From JAWKTV01 sp041398905 (GTDB taxonomy: Bacteria > Planctomycetota > Planctomycetia > Planctomycetales > Planctomycetaceae): 64,000 nucleotides of DNA. The position numbers and the translations under genes were made by a program. The first letter of the stretch is position 1; every line of letters starts with the position of its first letter. The notes beneath the pieces were generated by a model. The model was not told the DNA's origin and made no database searches. It was given only the letters and a program-made list of their open reading frames with translations. This document shows, piece after piece, positions 1 to 11,375 of the stretch. The stretch covers positions 12,754-76,753 of the forward strand of contig JAWKTV010000021.1 of the NCBI GenBank assembly GCA_041398905.1, given 5' to 3'.

Positions 1-818
1 TCGCCGTTTCAACGTACTCGTACTGGCGATATCGCGCCGACACAAAACTGGGTATCGAGGAGTGCATCGACCTCGCCGCCGCACAGGGGTTCGACGGCGT
101 CGAGATTCTGCATGTGCAGATGACGGACGAATCGAACGCGGCCCTGCAGCGAATCAAGCAGCGGGCGTTCGTCAACGGCCTCGATCTGTGTGGGTTCTCG
201 ACGCACCAGGGATTTGTGTCACCCGACGCCGACGAGCGACAGAAGAACATCGACCATACGCTGCACTGCATCGAACTCGCCTACGCGCTCGGCATCCCGA
301 CGATGCGGGTCAATACTGGCCGCTGGGGAACTTCGAAGGACTTCAATGAGCTGATGGCCAATAAAGGGATCGAGCCGAATCTCGCCGGCTACACGGACGA
401 TCAGGGATTCGACTGGGTCATTGACTCATTCGGCAAACTCGTTGACAAAGCGGCCGAGTGCGGCGTGACGCTGGGGCTGGAGAACCACTGGGGACTGGGC
501 CGCACGGCCGCGGGCGTGCTGCGCGTGGTGGACGCGATCAACTCCCCCTGGTTGAAGGTGACGCTCGACACGGGCAACTTTCTGGAAGATCAGTATCCGC
601 AGTACGAAGCACTCGCTCCGCAGGCGGTGTTCGTGCAGGCCAAAACCTACTTTGGCGGCGGCACCTGGTACACCCTCGACATTGACTACGACCGCGTTGC
701 GACGATCCTCAGGAACGTCGGATACCAGGGCTACATCTCGCTGGAGTTTGAAGGGCAGGAGGCCCACGAGACGGCAATCCCCAAAAGTCTTGATCTTCTC
801 CGGACCGCCTTCCGTTGA
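1..818 (+). CDS. Sugar phosphate isomerase/epimerase, AP-endonuclease-2-like TIM barrel (5' partial)
   Basis: The reading frame is open from the left edge (codons from base 3) to the stop at 818, so the gene enters from outside the window; only a few N-terminal codons seem missing, because the first visible residues AVSTYSYWRY resemble the usual start of this family. Visible signatures of the xylose isomerase-like TIM barrel are GLENHWGLGRT at mid-length, the strand/metal-ligand segment VTLDTGNF, and near the C-terminus YQGYISLEFEG, where the glutamate is normally a metal ligand. Members isomerise or epimerise sugars or sugar acids in the cytoplasm; the substrate cannot be read from sequence. 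An internal ATG at 114 would give 234 residues but would cut off the first barrel strand, so it is not the true start. The next gene on this strand starts 110 bases downstream. Confidence 0.85.
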   Translation, partial: AVSTYSYWRYRADTKLGIEECIDLAAAQGFDGVEILHVQMTDESNAALQRIKQRAFVNGLDLCGFSTHQGFVSPDADERQKNIDHTLHCIELAYALGIPTMRVNTGRWGTSKDFNELMANKGIEPNLAGYTDDQGFDWVIDSFGKLVDKAAECGVTLGLENHWGLGRTAAGVLRVVDAINSPWLKVTLDTGNFLEDQYPQYEALAPQAVFVQAKTYFGGGTWYTLDIDYDRVATILRNVGYQGYISLEFEGQEAHETAIPKSLDLLRTAFR

Positions 819-928
819 AAGAGGAACGGGGTGTGTCGGCTGTCGCGCGGCAGCGACGCTGTTGGCGAAGCGGTTTCACCATCGAGCATCCCGCCGACGT
901 TGCATGTCGACCCGACAGGCGAACTGTC

Positions 929-1918
929 ATGACGGACCAGCACGACGTATCGCCGGAGCTAACGCGGGATCCCGTGTTGCCCGTAATCGGTCGGTCGGCT
1001 GACAATTCGACGCCGGAATCGGCCCAGACCGAACTTGACCGCCGCCTGACGCCGGTGATGTTCGTGCTGGCTTCGACCTGGTTGGCCCTGCTGGGAGCGG
1101 CGATTCACCTGCTGGCGGACGATGCGAAACGTTTTGACCAGGCGGCCTTGGACTGTCTGCTGGCCGTATTCATTCTGACGCCGCTGTTCGCATTGGAGGG
1201 GTTGCTGCACCGCTATGCCAAGGCTGGCCAGTTGCGACAGCATGTCTGGTTCACACTGTTCCCACCGCTGCGGCTGGGAGGGCGTGATCATGTCGATGGG
1301 GGGACGATCTGGATCCCGCTGCTCGGCTGGCGAAGGGCGACGGATCGATTCGAGGCGGAACTCGAACGGTCACTGAGCGTCCCGATGATCGTCGTCGCGC
1401 TGCTGGTGCTGCCCGTCATCGGCGTCGAGTACCTCGCGGCTGAGCGAGTGTCGAGCGACTGGCGCGTCGGCCTCGTGACGCAACTCGCCGGGGCCGCGAT
1501 CTGGTTCGCGTTCGCGGTCGAGTTCATTGTCATGTCGTCGATCGTCTCGAACCGCCTCCGCTACATCAAGACGCACTGGCTCGACCTGGCGATCATCCTG
1601 CTGCCGGCCATTGCGTTCTTTCGCGTGCTGCGCTTCGGTCGACTGGGGCGACTGCTGCGGCTCAATCAGGTGTCGCGTGTCACACGAACGGCCAAGGCCT
1701 TTCGGCTCAGAGGACTGTTCCTGCGTGTGTGGCGGGCGATACTCATCCTGGAGGTGATCGATCGCGTCATCCATCGAGACATCGACAAACGCCTTGCGCA
1801 GTTGCGAGAACGCCTGCGCGAGCAGGAGCTTGCCTGCGACGAACTGCGGATGCGGATCGCCGAGTTGGAAGCGAAGCGGGAACGAGTCGCCGAGTCGGGG
1901 GAGGCGACGAAACCGTAG
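929..1918 (+). CDS. Voltage-sensor-like membrane protein without a pore domain
   Basis: This is a 329-residue integral membrane protein. Hydrophobic segments lie near residues 41-62, 73-93, 151-170, 182-206 and 216-230. The last two resemble S2 and S3 of ion-transport channels (AVEF...WLDLAIILLP) and run into an arginine ladder (FRVLRFGRLGRLLRL, then more Arg/Lys to about residue 261) that looks like an S4 voltage sensor. No pore helix, selectivity filter or S6 follows; the chain continues into a charged, probably coiled-coil tail (about 283-322). This layout, sensor plus coiled coil with no pore, recalls Hv1-type proton channels, but that is analogy only. I chose ATG 929 over an upstream ATG at 815 because the extra 38 residues are unlike a membrane-protein N-terminus. 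A non-channel membrane protein with a basic helix remains possible. Confidence 0.6.
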   Translation: MTDQHDVSPELTRDPVLPVIGRSADNSTPESAQTELDRRLTPVMFVLASTWLALLGAAIHLLADDAKRFDQAALDCLLAVFILTPLFALEGLLHRYAKAGQLRQHVWFTLFPPLRLGGRDHVDGGTIWIPLLGWRRATDRFEAELERSLSVPMIVVALLVLPVIGVEYLAAERVSSDWRVGLVTQLAGAAIWFAFAVEFIVMSSIVSNRLRYIKTHWLDLAIILLPAIAFFRVLRFGRLGRLLRLNQVSRVTRTAKAFRLRGLFLRVWRAILILEVIDRVIHRDIDKRLAQLRERLREQELACDELRMRIAELEAKRERVAESGEATKP

Positions 1919-1961
1919 GCGAGATTGCCTGCCCCCGAATGCAGCCGGGCTGCGGGGCCCG

Positions 1962-3109
1962 TCACGCGGCGGCTGGCTCGTATTGCTCGGACGGATGCGG
2001 GTAGCCGTAGTGATCGAAGATCACCTTCAGCCGATCATAGACCTCGTTCATCAGCTCCGGCTTGTACTGGAAGGTGTTCTTCTTGTACTCCTTGAGCCCC
2101 GGAACCTGCGGTTCAAGAATCGTCTTGAGACGATCCCAATTGGGGAGGTTGAGCGCCTGGTAGGTCTGCTCGATGCCGCCGAGCGGATCGGCTTCCAGTT
2201 CCTCGAACTTCATCTCGTACAGCCGGCCCGGCGGGATCAGCTTCTTGTCTTCCTCGTAAGTCTGGAACAGGAACTCCTGCAGCCAGAGGATGTTGTCCGA
2301 CTGCTCGCGGAGGTGCGGCTTACCCATGCAGTTCTCACGGAACATCGTCTTCCGCATGTGCAGAGTGGAGTTGAACACGTCAAACGGGTTCCGCTGGATG
2401 TACGCGAACTTCGCATCAGGGAACATCTCCAGCAGCACCGGATTCGCAGTGTGTTGGCGGGCGACTTCAGCACCAGATTCTTTCCGGAGCCGCAGCACCA
2501 CCTTCCGCATCAGGTTCGTGTAAGCCGCCTTCCAGTTTTCCAGCTCCCGCGCGGAAAGCAGCTTCAAATCCCAGAACGGGCGACAGAGTTCAAGCGATCC
2601 GGCGCGCCACCAGCATATAGGGCGACAGGCAGGTGAGGATTGCCAGCGCGATGTCCTCTTCCTGCGGCATATGCCAGCCAGCCGGCACGTTGTCCATCGG
2701 CCGCTTGCTCGGCACCATCCATGAGGTCGCGGCCCCAATCACCTTTTCCGTCAGCAGGAAGTGATTCGGGAAGATCACCTGATACATGTTCGGACAGGTG
2801 TAGTCCGGGTCTTGTGCGAGCAGATTGTGCAGCAGCGTGGTGCCGCCGCCAGTGACCAATCACGAACAGCGGATCCCTGGGCAGCTCGACGCGATTGACC
2901 CTGCCACCGTACACCAGCTTTTCGGCCAGCCCCATGAGGGAGTTGTACACGCCGAATCCAGGCAGAGTGAGCAGCGTGAGCGACTTGGTCCAGTGCAGGA
3001 GCGGCGGGTATTGCGCCAGCTTGAACATCTGAGGCACGGTCATGCCGTGCCACAGCGTCATCGGACCCTGACTGGAGCCTTGCGACTTTTTCGGCTTCGG
3101 TTTGTCCAT
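1962..3109 (-). CDS. Sulfotransferase family protein, interrupted by two frame breaks
   Basis: The product is about 382 residues once joined across two breaks. It starts at ATG 3109 (MDKPKPKK), preceded by an AAGGA ribosome site. The first frame reaches LFVIGHW, then switches near base 2855 to GGTTLLHNLLAQ, which completes the P-loop-like loop that binds the 5'-phosphosulfate of PAPS. A second switch near 2600 leads to LELCRPFWDLKLLS and the rest, including IQRNPFDVFNSTLHMRK, which matches the 3'-phosphate-binding element of PAPS sulfotransferases. The family transfers sulfate from PAPS to hydroxyl groups of sugars, lipids or proteins. The protein reads sensibly on both sides of each break, which fits base-calling error better than decay. 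The stop is at 1962-1964. Confidence 0.75.
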
Positions 3110-3502
3110 CGATCCTTCTTCCACAGTTTTTCCACGAAGAGTCGCGGGCGGCACGCTGACCACTGATCATGATGACGCTGGCGAACTCGGCGAGCAGCGG
3201 AAACAGGCGAGGCCATGCCTGTTGGGGATTATCGACATCAGCCGTCGCCCGGCTCCATCACAAGCGGAGCCACCCGGCTGATCAGGCGACGCCTCAAGCT
3301 GCCCGCTTCGTCCAGTGCCCCTGTGTTGCCAAGATACCCCGTCCGCCGACCAGTTTGTAGCAAGCCAACCCGATGGCGGGTGCTTGTCCCCCTTGCGAGA
3401 ATTGCGGTCCCTCAGAATTGCAGTTCCCGCAAGCGCCGAGGACCGCCGGCTCCTTGAGCCGGCGGTCCTCGCTCAACTTCTGACGATCTGCGGTCGATGG
3501 GC
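3110..3502. other. Intergenic region between dnaK and the sulfotransferase
   Basis: About 390 bases with no credible gene on either strand. The only structure I can support is the strong hairpin just after the dnaK stop, listed separately. Confidence 0.6.
3438..3470 (-). terminator. dnaK: Hairpin downstream of dnaK
   Basis: A perfect 15-bp inverted repeat (GAGGACCGCCGGCTC and its complement) with a 3-base loop lies 33 bases beyond the dnaK stop in the direction of transcription. There is no long T tract on the exit side, so it may be a weak or Rho-assisted terminator, or it may protect the mRNA 3' end. Confidence 0.65.
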
Positions 3503-5408
<1,906 letters not shown>

Positions 5409-5676
5409 GTTGCAGGATCCTTTCAAGAGCCGGCCGCGTGGGTCGGGTGACAAACAAGTTGCGTTCCCAACCCTCAAAGCAAGCCGTGTGCCAACGTTAG
5501 CGATGTTGCGATCGTAGGCGTAACGTATATCTCACAAGACACTTAAACTCCCCCACTGCGGCCGAACAAGTGCAATGGCTGCCGGTATGGCACCCGCCTT
5601 GTCCTGGACCCGAATGGCGAGTGGTGTCAATGTGGCAGCCTTGTGATGTTGGTCGCGAACTTCTCTCTGCGACAAG

Positions 5677-6765
5677 TTAGTCGACCACGTCCGCAGGCGG
5701 TGGCGGGTTGGTGTTGCCGGGTGTCGTTGGTGCGGGCGGCTTCACGTAGCCGATGCAAGTCACCTTGAGATCGACGCCAAGGTCGATCCGGTACTCAGCC
5801 CCGTTGTTGTAGGGAGTCCAGCCAGCCGTAAACCCTTGGCGGGCCGCTTCGTTGCGGGCAACCAGATAGGTGTCGTAGCTGTCGCCCCAGACCCGAAAGT
5901 CGATGTACTGTGTCTGAGGGTTGAGTTCGCCCAGGGCCCGATTGAACAGTGACCGCGGACTGTCGATGTTCTCCGTCGCCTCCCCTTCCCCTTCGCGGTG
6001 GTTGACGAGCAGGTCAGGCTGCCCGTCGCCCCCTGTGCGAATTGCCAGACGCACGTACTTGTCTCCCACCGTCCGCTTATCGAACAGTTCGACCAGCGCC
6101 TCGCAATCCAGGCCATTCGGCTTGTTGAGCACCTTCTCGGCCTTGATGATGACCTGCTGCGCCTCGGCCTGCAGGGCTGGAATCACCACGGGGTAGATGT
6201 AGCCGTCGCGGCAACAGAACACGACCGGCTTGGCCCCCTGCGGAGCCGGGCGGGGATCCGGCAGGTTGACGACTTTGGTGTCGGCCATCGCTCCCTGCGC
6301 CGGCGTCTCGGCCAGGCGAGCCTTGAGGGTGGCGATCATCGCCAACTGCTGGTTGATCTGTTGTTCGAGTTTCTCGACCGCCGCGCGGCGGGTTTCGACG
6401 TCGCTCTTCAGTTTCGCCGGGTCCACCTGTTGTGTCTTCAGCTTCTCCAGTTCCGCCTTCAGACTGGCGGCCAGCTCCTGTTGTCGCGCGAGCGAGAGCT
6501 GGATATCGGGCCTGGCGTCGTCCGCTTTCGCCAGTTGCTCGCGCTGGGCTTCGAGCAATGCTTCCAGTTCCGCGGACTTCGAGAGCTGCGCCGTGAGTTG
6601 CTCCTCACTGATCTCCTGGACGAAGCCCTTGATACGCTCGACCGCCATCCCCGAGCTGACCTGCGTGACGATCAGCATGATGATCAGAATGCCGACGACG
6701 TTGGTCAACGTGTCGAGCAGCGAGTCCATGCTCGCGCCTGCCGTGGAGTATTTGCGTCGGGCCAT
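5677..6765 (-). CDS. ExbD/TolR-like protein with long coiled-coil periplasmic region (second copy)
   Basis: 362 residues. The N-terminus MARRKYSTAGASMDSLLDTLTNVVGILIIMLIVTQ is a short cytosolic tail and a single membrane helix carrying the Asp of the ExbD/TolR/MotB type (SLLDTLTN), the expected proton-pathway residue. It continues into a heptad-rich coiled coil (about residues 50-165), then a globular periplasmic domain containing VVFCCRDGYIYP and a proline-rich end. Ordinary ExbD or TolR is about 140 residues, so this is a much longer relative. It lies 80 bases downstream of another ExbD-like gene and a MotA/TolQ gene on the same strand, so a stator-type, proton-driven complex is likely. What it moves or energises is unknown. 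Confidence 0.75.
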   Translation of the reverse strand: MARRKYSTAGASMDSLLDTLTNVVGILIIMLIVTQVSSGMAVERIKGFVQEISEEQLTAQLSKSAELEALLEAQREQLAKADDARPDIQLSLARQQELAASLKAELEKLKTQQVDPAKLKSDVETRRAAVEKLEQQINQQLAMIATLKARLAETPAQGAMADTKVVNLPDPRPAPQGAKPVVFCCRDGYIYPVVIPALQAEAQQVIIKAEKVLNKPNGLDCEALVELFDKRTVGDKYVRLAIRTGGDGQPDLLVNHREGEGEATENIDSPRSLFNRALGELNPQTQYIDFRVWGDSYDTYLVARNEAARQGFTAGWTPYNNGAEYRIDLGVDLKVTCIGYVKPPAPTTPGNTNPPPPADVVD

Positions 6766-6845
6766 TTGCCGTTACTGGTGGGCGAGTGCGAATTCATCGC
6801 ACCGCAGGTTGGGAGCGTGCCAGCGTCGCGGACGGCTCTTGGTGA

Positions 6846-7664
6846 TTAACGTTTGAAAACTGACAGGTCGATGTTTCCTTGTGAAGGAACGGGCAACTTG
6901 CCGTTCTTCGCGTAGCCGTCCGCTGTGTAATGGCTGCGGGCGACGTTCCGTGCCGAGTTGTACGTGTTGACGCCATCGGGCCTCACCAGAAAGATGATCT
7001 GCCCCTTGGGCATCTTCGCGACCCGGGCCAGCAACTGGTGAAAGTCGCCCCCCTCCTTGTTGAGGTCGCCTGTCCGGATGCGGACCTGCTTCGCCTCGTC
7101 CTCGTGCAGCAGCACGACATCGTTGGCGGTGCATTCGACGAAGACCGGGTCGATATCGACGCCGCTGCCGCCCGGACGAATCTGGACAACGGCTTCCTCC
7201 GGCCCGGCCTCGCGCTTCTTGATCTGCGCTTCCAGCTCCTCGATCTCCTTCGCGAGCAGGACCGGTTCGCCTTCAATCTCGGTGAGCCGCTTTCGCAGCG
7301 TGTTCGCCTCGGCCAGCATTCTGGCGTATTCGCTGTTCGCGTCCTCGCGACCCACCAGCTTGTCCTGATCGTTTTCGAGGGAAGCGATCTCTTCGTTCGC
7401 GAGCCGCAACTGCTGCTCGAGCGCCTGCGCTTCGGCGATCAGCCGTTGCAGATTCTCAAGTTCCGCCTCCTGAGCAGCGACATCGGCCGAGGCCTTGTCA
7501 AACGCCGCGGAGCGGTCGACCGTCTCGGTCGACTGCTCACGCCCCATCTGCCCGATGACGACCGCGACAATCATCAGCGTCAACGTGCCGATCAGGCACG
7601 CGAGGATGCTCAGGAACGGGAAAAGCGAAATCGCTTCGCCCTCATTGGAGGTGCGGCGGGCCAT
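6846..7664 (-). CDS. ExbD/TolR-like protein with coiled coil (first copy)
   Basis: 272 residues. The N-terminus MARRTSNEGEAISLFPFLSILACLIGTLTLMIVAVVIGQ holds one membrane helix (about 14-39) after a short basic cytosolic tail. A long coiled coil (about 45-150) is followed by a compact domain ending in VFVECTANDVVLL and IIFLVRPDGVNTY, typical of the periplasmic fold of biopolymer-transport proteins. Unlike its neighbour, the helix start has no clear acidic proton-pathway residue, so the two ExbD paralogues may not be equivalent. The gene sits between the MotA/TolQ-like gene (111-base gap) and the second ExbD-like gene, all leftward, and is probably co-transcribed with them. Confidence 0.7.
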   Translation of the reverse strand: MARRTSNEGEAISLFPFLSILACLIGTLTLMIVAVVIGQMGREQSTETVDRSAAFDKASADVAAQEAELENLQRLIAEAQALEQQLRLANEEIASLENDQDKLVGREDANSEYARMLAEANTLRKRLTEIEGEPVLLAKEIEELEAQIKKREAGPEEAVVQIRPGGSGVDIDPVFVECTANDVVLLHEDEAKQVRIRTGDLNKEGGDFHQLLARVAKMPKGQIIFLVRPDGVNTYNSARNVARSHYTADGYAKNGKLPVPSQGNIDLSVFKR

Positions 7665-7775
7665 CTGAGTGGGCTAGAAGATCGTGAGGGGAAATTCGTC
7701 GGTCACGAGTGATCATCCGTGATTGGTCGCGTCCTTGCCCGACCTCTGGGCGGTCGGTTTCAAATCGTTACTCGG

Positions 7776-9314
7776 TTATCTGCCGTTGCCGCCGAAGATG
7801 CCCCAGCCGCGTTTCCGCGGAGCGGGCTGCATTTGCACCACGACCTGCTTCTCGCCCAGCGAACCAAGCACGCGATTCAGCGATTCCAGCCCCTGCTCGA
7901 GGCCGGCGAAGTACTGCTGCAGCGACTCGGCGGCCGACTGCATCGACTGGGCGATCTCCGTCTGCGTGGTCACCGTCTTCTCACCCAGGTTCGTCATCGT
8001 CTCCGACTGGACATCCGCGATCTTCTGCAACCGGGTCGACAATTCGGCCAGCGACTCTCCCGACTTGCCGATCTGTTTAACGGTCTGCTGGTGTCGGGCC
8101 TGCAGTTGCTCATCCGCCTTGCTCCAGCCTTCCTGCACCTGCTTCGAGAGCTGCTCGCCGATCGTTTCCAGCTTCTTGGACCACGCTTTCAGTTCCGCCT
8201 GATGCGGCACAAGGGCGGAGTCGATCGCGGCCTGCAGGGCTTTGGGATCGACGCCCGACTTGCTGTCGGTCGCCGGCTTGCCGCCATCGTGCAGTCGCTT
8301 GAGCAGGTTCTCGTTGACGTACTCGTCAACCCGGTTGAGCACGTCCTCTTCGGACTTCTGCATCGAGGTGACGGGGAACATCACGAACATGCTGAAGACC
8401 AGCGCGACGAGCGTTGTATCAAACGCCGTCGACAGTCCCCCGGTCACTCCGCCCAGCGAATCCTTGAGGGCATTGATGTCAGTCGCGTCGGCGAGGCCGC
8501 CCGAGAACCCGCCCACCGCGGCGCTAATGCCGATGACTGTGCCGATGAACCCGAGGATCGGAATCGCCCAGATGAACACTTTCACCAGCGAGTAGCTGGC
8601 ACCAACGGCGTTCGCGTCCACGTCCGACTGCACCGACAGCCGGCTGCCGACGTCGCTGGAGTTCTGCAGCACCTGGTAGTGCTCAAGTCCGCGGCGAACG
8701 CGGTTGATGAGGAAACTCTCGCCGTGGCGGACAGGCAGGCCGTCAATATGTCGCGTGAACTTGTCGACCGACTTGACGGTGATCTCTTTCGAGATCTCCT
8801 CCGGCAGGAGGTCGAATAGCATCGAGTCCCGCTGCAACGCAAGCTTCCGGGACTTGAGTACGAGGATCGCTCCCGACCAGCCCAGCAGAAAGACCAGCGC
8901 GTACTGCACCCAGCCTCGTTCGAGGAAGAGCGCTCCAAAGTACGTGTTCTTCAAGACGAACGCGATCGCATAGAAGGCCACCGTAAACGCCAGCCCACCG
9001 CCGAGGCTGAGCCAGGGGCTGACTTCGGTCGCGTCGGCGAACTCCTCCGTCGCCGCAGGTCGGGGAGCAGCCGTTGTGCGAATCCCCGGCTGCGCTGCGG
9101 GACTCGGCCCGCTGGGAGTGGTTGCAGGCTTGCCTGCTGGCAGATCATCGGTCCGGATCTGGAACCCCAGGTCGGTCGGCGGCGACTGCACCCGGCTGGG
9201 AGATTCGATGGTCTGCGTGGTGTGGCAGTAGGGGCAGCGGACCTTCTGGCCCGCCAGCTCGTCCTTGACCCTTCAGCTTCTTTCACAACTGGAGCAGCGA
9301 AATTCAAAGTACAT
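7776..9314 (-). CDS. MotA/TolQ/ExbB proton-channel family protein with N-terminal zinc ribbon
   Basis: The best reading is a 512-residue protein from ATG 9314 (MYFEFRCSSCE). As printed, an in-frame TGA at 9273-9275 stops it after 13 codons, and the frame resumes as RVKDELAGQKVRCPYC. Adding one A to the AAA run and removing one G from the GGG run just downstream turns this into CEKKLKVKDELAGQKVRCPYC, a CxxC...CxxC zinc ribbon. Downstream are a proline-rich linker, membrane helices (about residues 95-115 and 125-145), a large cytosolic part, and the conserved block KVFIWAIPILGFIGTVIGIS with a third helix, AFDTTLVALVFSMFVMFP, characteristic of MotA/TolQ/ExbB. The C-terminus is coiled-coil-rich. 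With the two ExbD-like genes just downstream it should form a proton-driven membrane motor. Confidence 0.85.
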
Positions 9315-9574
9315 GGCGTTATCCGGGCGAGTCTGTCGTCTGAGTAGCCAGCCCACACAGGGGCTTCGGTGACGACAATCGATTGCCGACTTCGATCCGG
9401 TTGGCCATCTTTGAGACCTGACGGCCGGTTGATTGACATTGCAGCGAAGTCGGCGAGGTGCCTGCGGTCGCGAGACACGGGTGGTCTGGATGATCGCCGA
9501 CTGGTCAATGGCATTGATCCGCCAAAGATGCGAGTCCCGCCGCCCCCGCAACCTCTACCCGGACGGACCCCGAC

Positions 9575-10888
9575 ATGTCTCACCTTCCCGCAGACCTCGC
9601 ACAGGCCCCGCTCGAAACCGCTGACGACGTTCGGCGGATCATGCGATTCCTCGATCTGCAGGGAACGTTTTACTTTCCCACGCTGCCGAACGGCTTGTTC
9701 AGCGCCGCCGCGGCGACGCACGACGATTTTCAGCACACCGGCTACGACAGCATCTGGGTCCGCGACAACGTTCATATCGCCTACGCACAGATGGTGCTCG
9801 GCAACGAACTGGCAGCCGTGCGAACCGTCACCGCGCTGCTGGCGTTTCAGTCGCGGCAACGCGCCGCTGTGGACGCCCTGCTTGACGGTCGGACCGACCC
9901 GGCCGATCCGATGCGCCGCCCGCACATCCGATTCGATGGCAAGACCCTCGACACGCTGCCGGAGAAATGGGCACACGCCCAAAACGACGCCCTGGGCTAC
10001 CTCATCTGGCTTGCCAGTCAGCTCATTCAGCGGGGCAGCCTGGTGCCGGACGCCGACCAGTTACGGACCCTCGCGGACCTCGTGCATGTGCTGCGGCGGG
10101 TCGAATACTGGCAGGACGAAGACAGCGGACACTGGGAAGAAACCCGCAAGATCGAGGCGAGCAGTATTGGCGCGGTCGTTGCCGGGCTGCATGAGTTTCA
10201 GGTGGTGTGCGAAGACGACCGCTGGGGCGAGATCCTGCGGGGGCTTTCGCGGCCAATCACGAGTGAGTTGCTGGAGGAACTCGTCACGCGCGGTGAACTG
10301 GCGCTGCAGGAAATCCTGCCCTGGGAGTGTCGACAGCCTGACCCGCTGCAGAACCGGCAGTACGATGCGGCTCTGCTGTTTCTCATCGACCCGCTGAACA
10401 TCGTGGACGACGACACGGCGAATGAGATCGTCGCGGGAGTGCGAACGCACTTGATGGGTGAGCATGGGATACGCAGGTATCTGGGAGACTCGTATTGGTG
10501 CGCGGACTACCGCACCCTGCTCTCCGCCGAGACACGCACCACCGACTTCAGCGACGATACCTCTTCGCGTGACGCTCTGCTGAAGCCGGGAGAGGAGGCC
10601 CAGTGGTGTATCTTCGACCCCATCCTTTCGGTCATCTTTGGTGAACGATTCCAGATGGGCGGAGCCCCCGCGGATATCGAGCAGCAGCGGCTGCATCTCC
10701 GCCGCAGCCTGTCGCAGCTCACGCCTCCCGACTCGCCGTTCGGTCCGTATCGTTGTCCCGAAAGCTACTTCCTGGAACGCGGGCGGTTCACCCCCAACGA
10801 CATCACTCCTCTGTTGTGGACGCAGGCGAATCTGCTGCGGGCGCTGGCGATGATGGAGCAGAGCCTGATGGAGGACGAGCCGGCGTGA
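9575..10888 (+). CDS. Glycoside hydrolase family 15-like protein (glucoamylase / phosphorylase-kinase-alpha-like fold)
   Basis: 437 residues with no signal peptide. Features of the (alpha/alpha)6 GH15 and phosphorylase-kinase-alpha N-terminal family include GYDSIWVRDNVHIAYAQ near residue 65, KWAHAQNDALGYLIWL near 130, and HWEETRKIEASSIGAVVAGL near 190, with acidic residues where glucoamylases carry their catalytic pair. The probable role is intracellular hydrolysis of alpha-glucans or disaccharides, or a regulatory sugar-binding function; the substrate cannot be deduced. The gene is divergent from the MotA/TolQ cluster, with a 260-base gap. No close downstream partner on the same strand is seen. 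Confidence 0.7.
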   Translation: MSHLPADLAQAPLETADDVRRIMRFLDLQGTFYFPTLPNGLFSAAAATHDDFQHTGYDSIWVRDNVHIAYAQMVLGNELAAVRTVTALLAFQSRQRAAVDALLDGRTDPADPMRRPHIRFDGKTLDTLPEKWAHAQNDALGYLIWLASQLIQRGSLVPDADQLRTLADLVHVLRRVEYWQDEDSGHWEETRKIEASSIGAVVAGLHEFQVVCEDDRWGEILRGLSRPITSELLEELVTRGELALQEILPWECRQPDPLQNRQYDAALLFLIDPLNIVDDDTANEIVAGVRTHLMGEHGIRRYLGDSYWCADYRTLLSAETRTTDFSDDTSSRDALLKPGEEAQWCIFDPILSVIFGERFQMGGAPADIEQQRLHLRRSLSQLTPPDSPFGPYRCPESYFLERGRFTPNDITPLLWTQANLLRALAMMEQSLMEDEPA

Positions 10889-11375
10889 AGCGGCTCTCAC
10901 GCGCCGAGCGGGTGCCACGTCTGGCGACATGTTGCGTTGTGGCATCACAATTGCTGCTGAAATACAACATCGACGAATCGCCCGCCACATGCCCTCAATT
11001 CAGGGGCACGAGAAAGGTTTGTTCAATGGTCTGAACAACCTGTTGTTGACAGGTCGTTCAATCATGTGAACCCTCTCGCGCGGTCGGCTGCGCAGGTCAA
11101 ACTGCGCGCGATGATTATGAATTGCTCGAAGCCCCGCCCGGGCTTCGCCTTTCGACGTGCGCTACGTCCACGACCGGCTCGGGAGACCGCCCGGCGGCAT
11201 CGCGCCTGCTGAGTGGTAATGCAGCAGTAATGACCCGCTGGGCGTCAGATCAGTGATCTCCGCCAGAACAGCCGGTGCGCCAGAGGAGTGTCCTCCGCTC
11301 ACAGGTGCCAGTGCGGTGACGGGACCTGCGAACGTGGACTCAAACGCTACCAGATTTACACAAGGGGACTCACTG
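10889..11375. other. Intergenic region with tandem palindromes
   Basis: About 490 bases between the GH15-like gene and the pilin-like gene with no supported gene. It contains two similar inverted repeats (11021-11040 and 11058-11073) around a TTGACA hexamer, listed separately. Confidence 0.6.
11021..11073. promoter_or_regulatory. Tandem GTTCA-N6-TGAAC palindromes flanking a TTGACA
   Basis: Two inverted repeats share the half-site GTTCA and a 6-base spacer: TTGTTCA-ATGGTC-TGAACAA at 11021-11040 and GTTCA-ATCATG-TGAAC at 11058-11073. Their centres are about 35 bp apart, with a -35-like TTGACA at 11048-11053 between them. This is what a dimeric repressor or activator site would look like, though no convincing -10 was found. 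The pilin-like gene begins about 300 bases downstream; which gene it would control is inference. Confidence 0.4.

Noticed and set aside
5409..5676. CIRCE or heat-shock promoter ahead of dnaK
   Set aside because: No TTAGCACTC-N9-GAGTGCTAA or sigma-32-like pair was found; candidate boxes were too weak to list.
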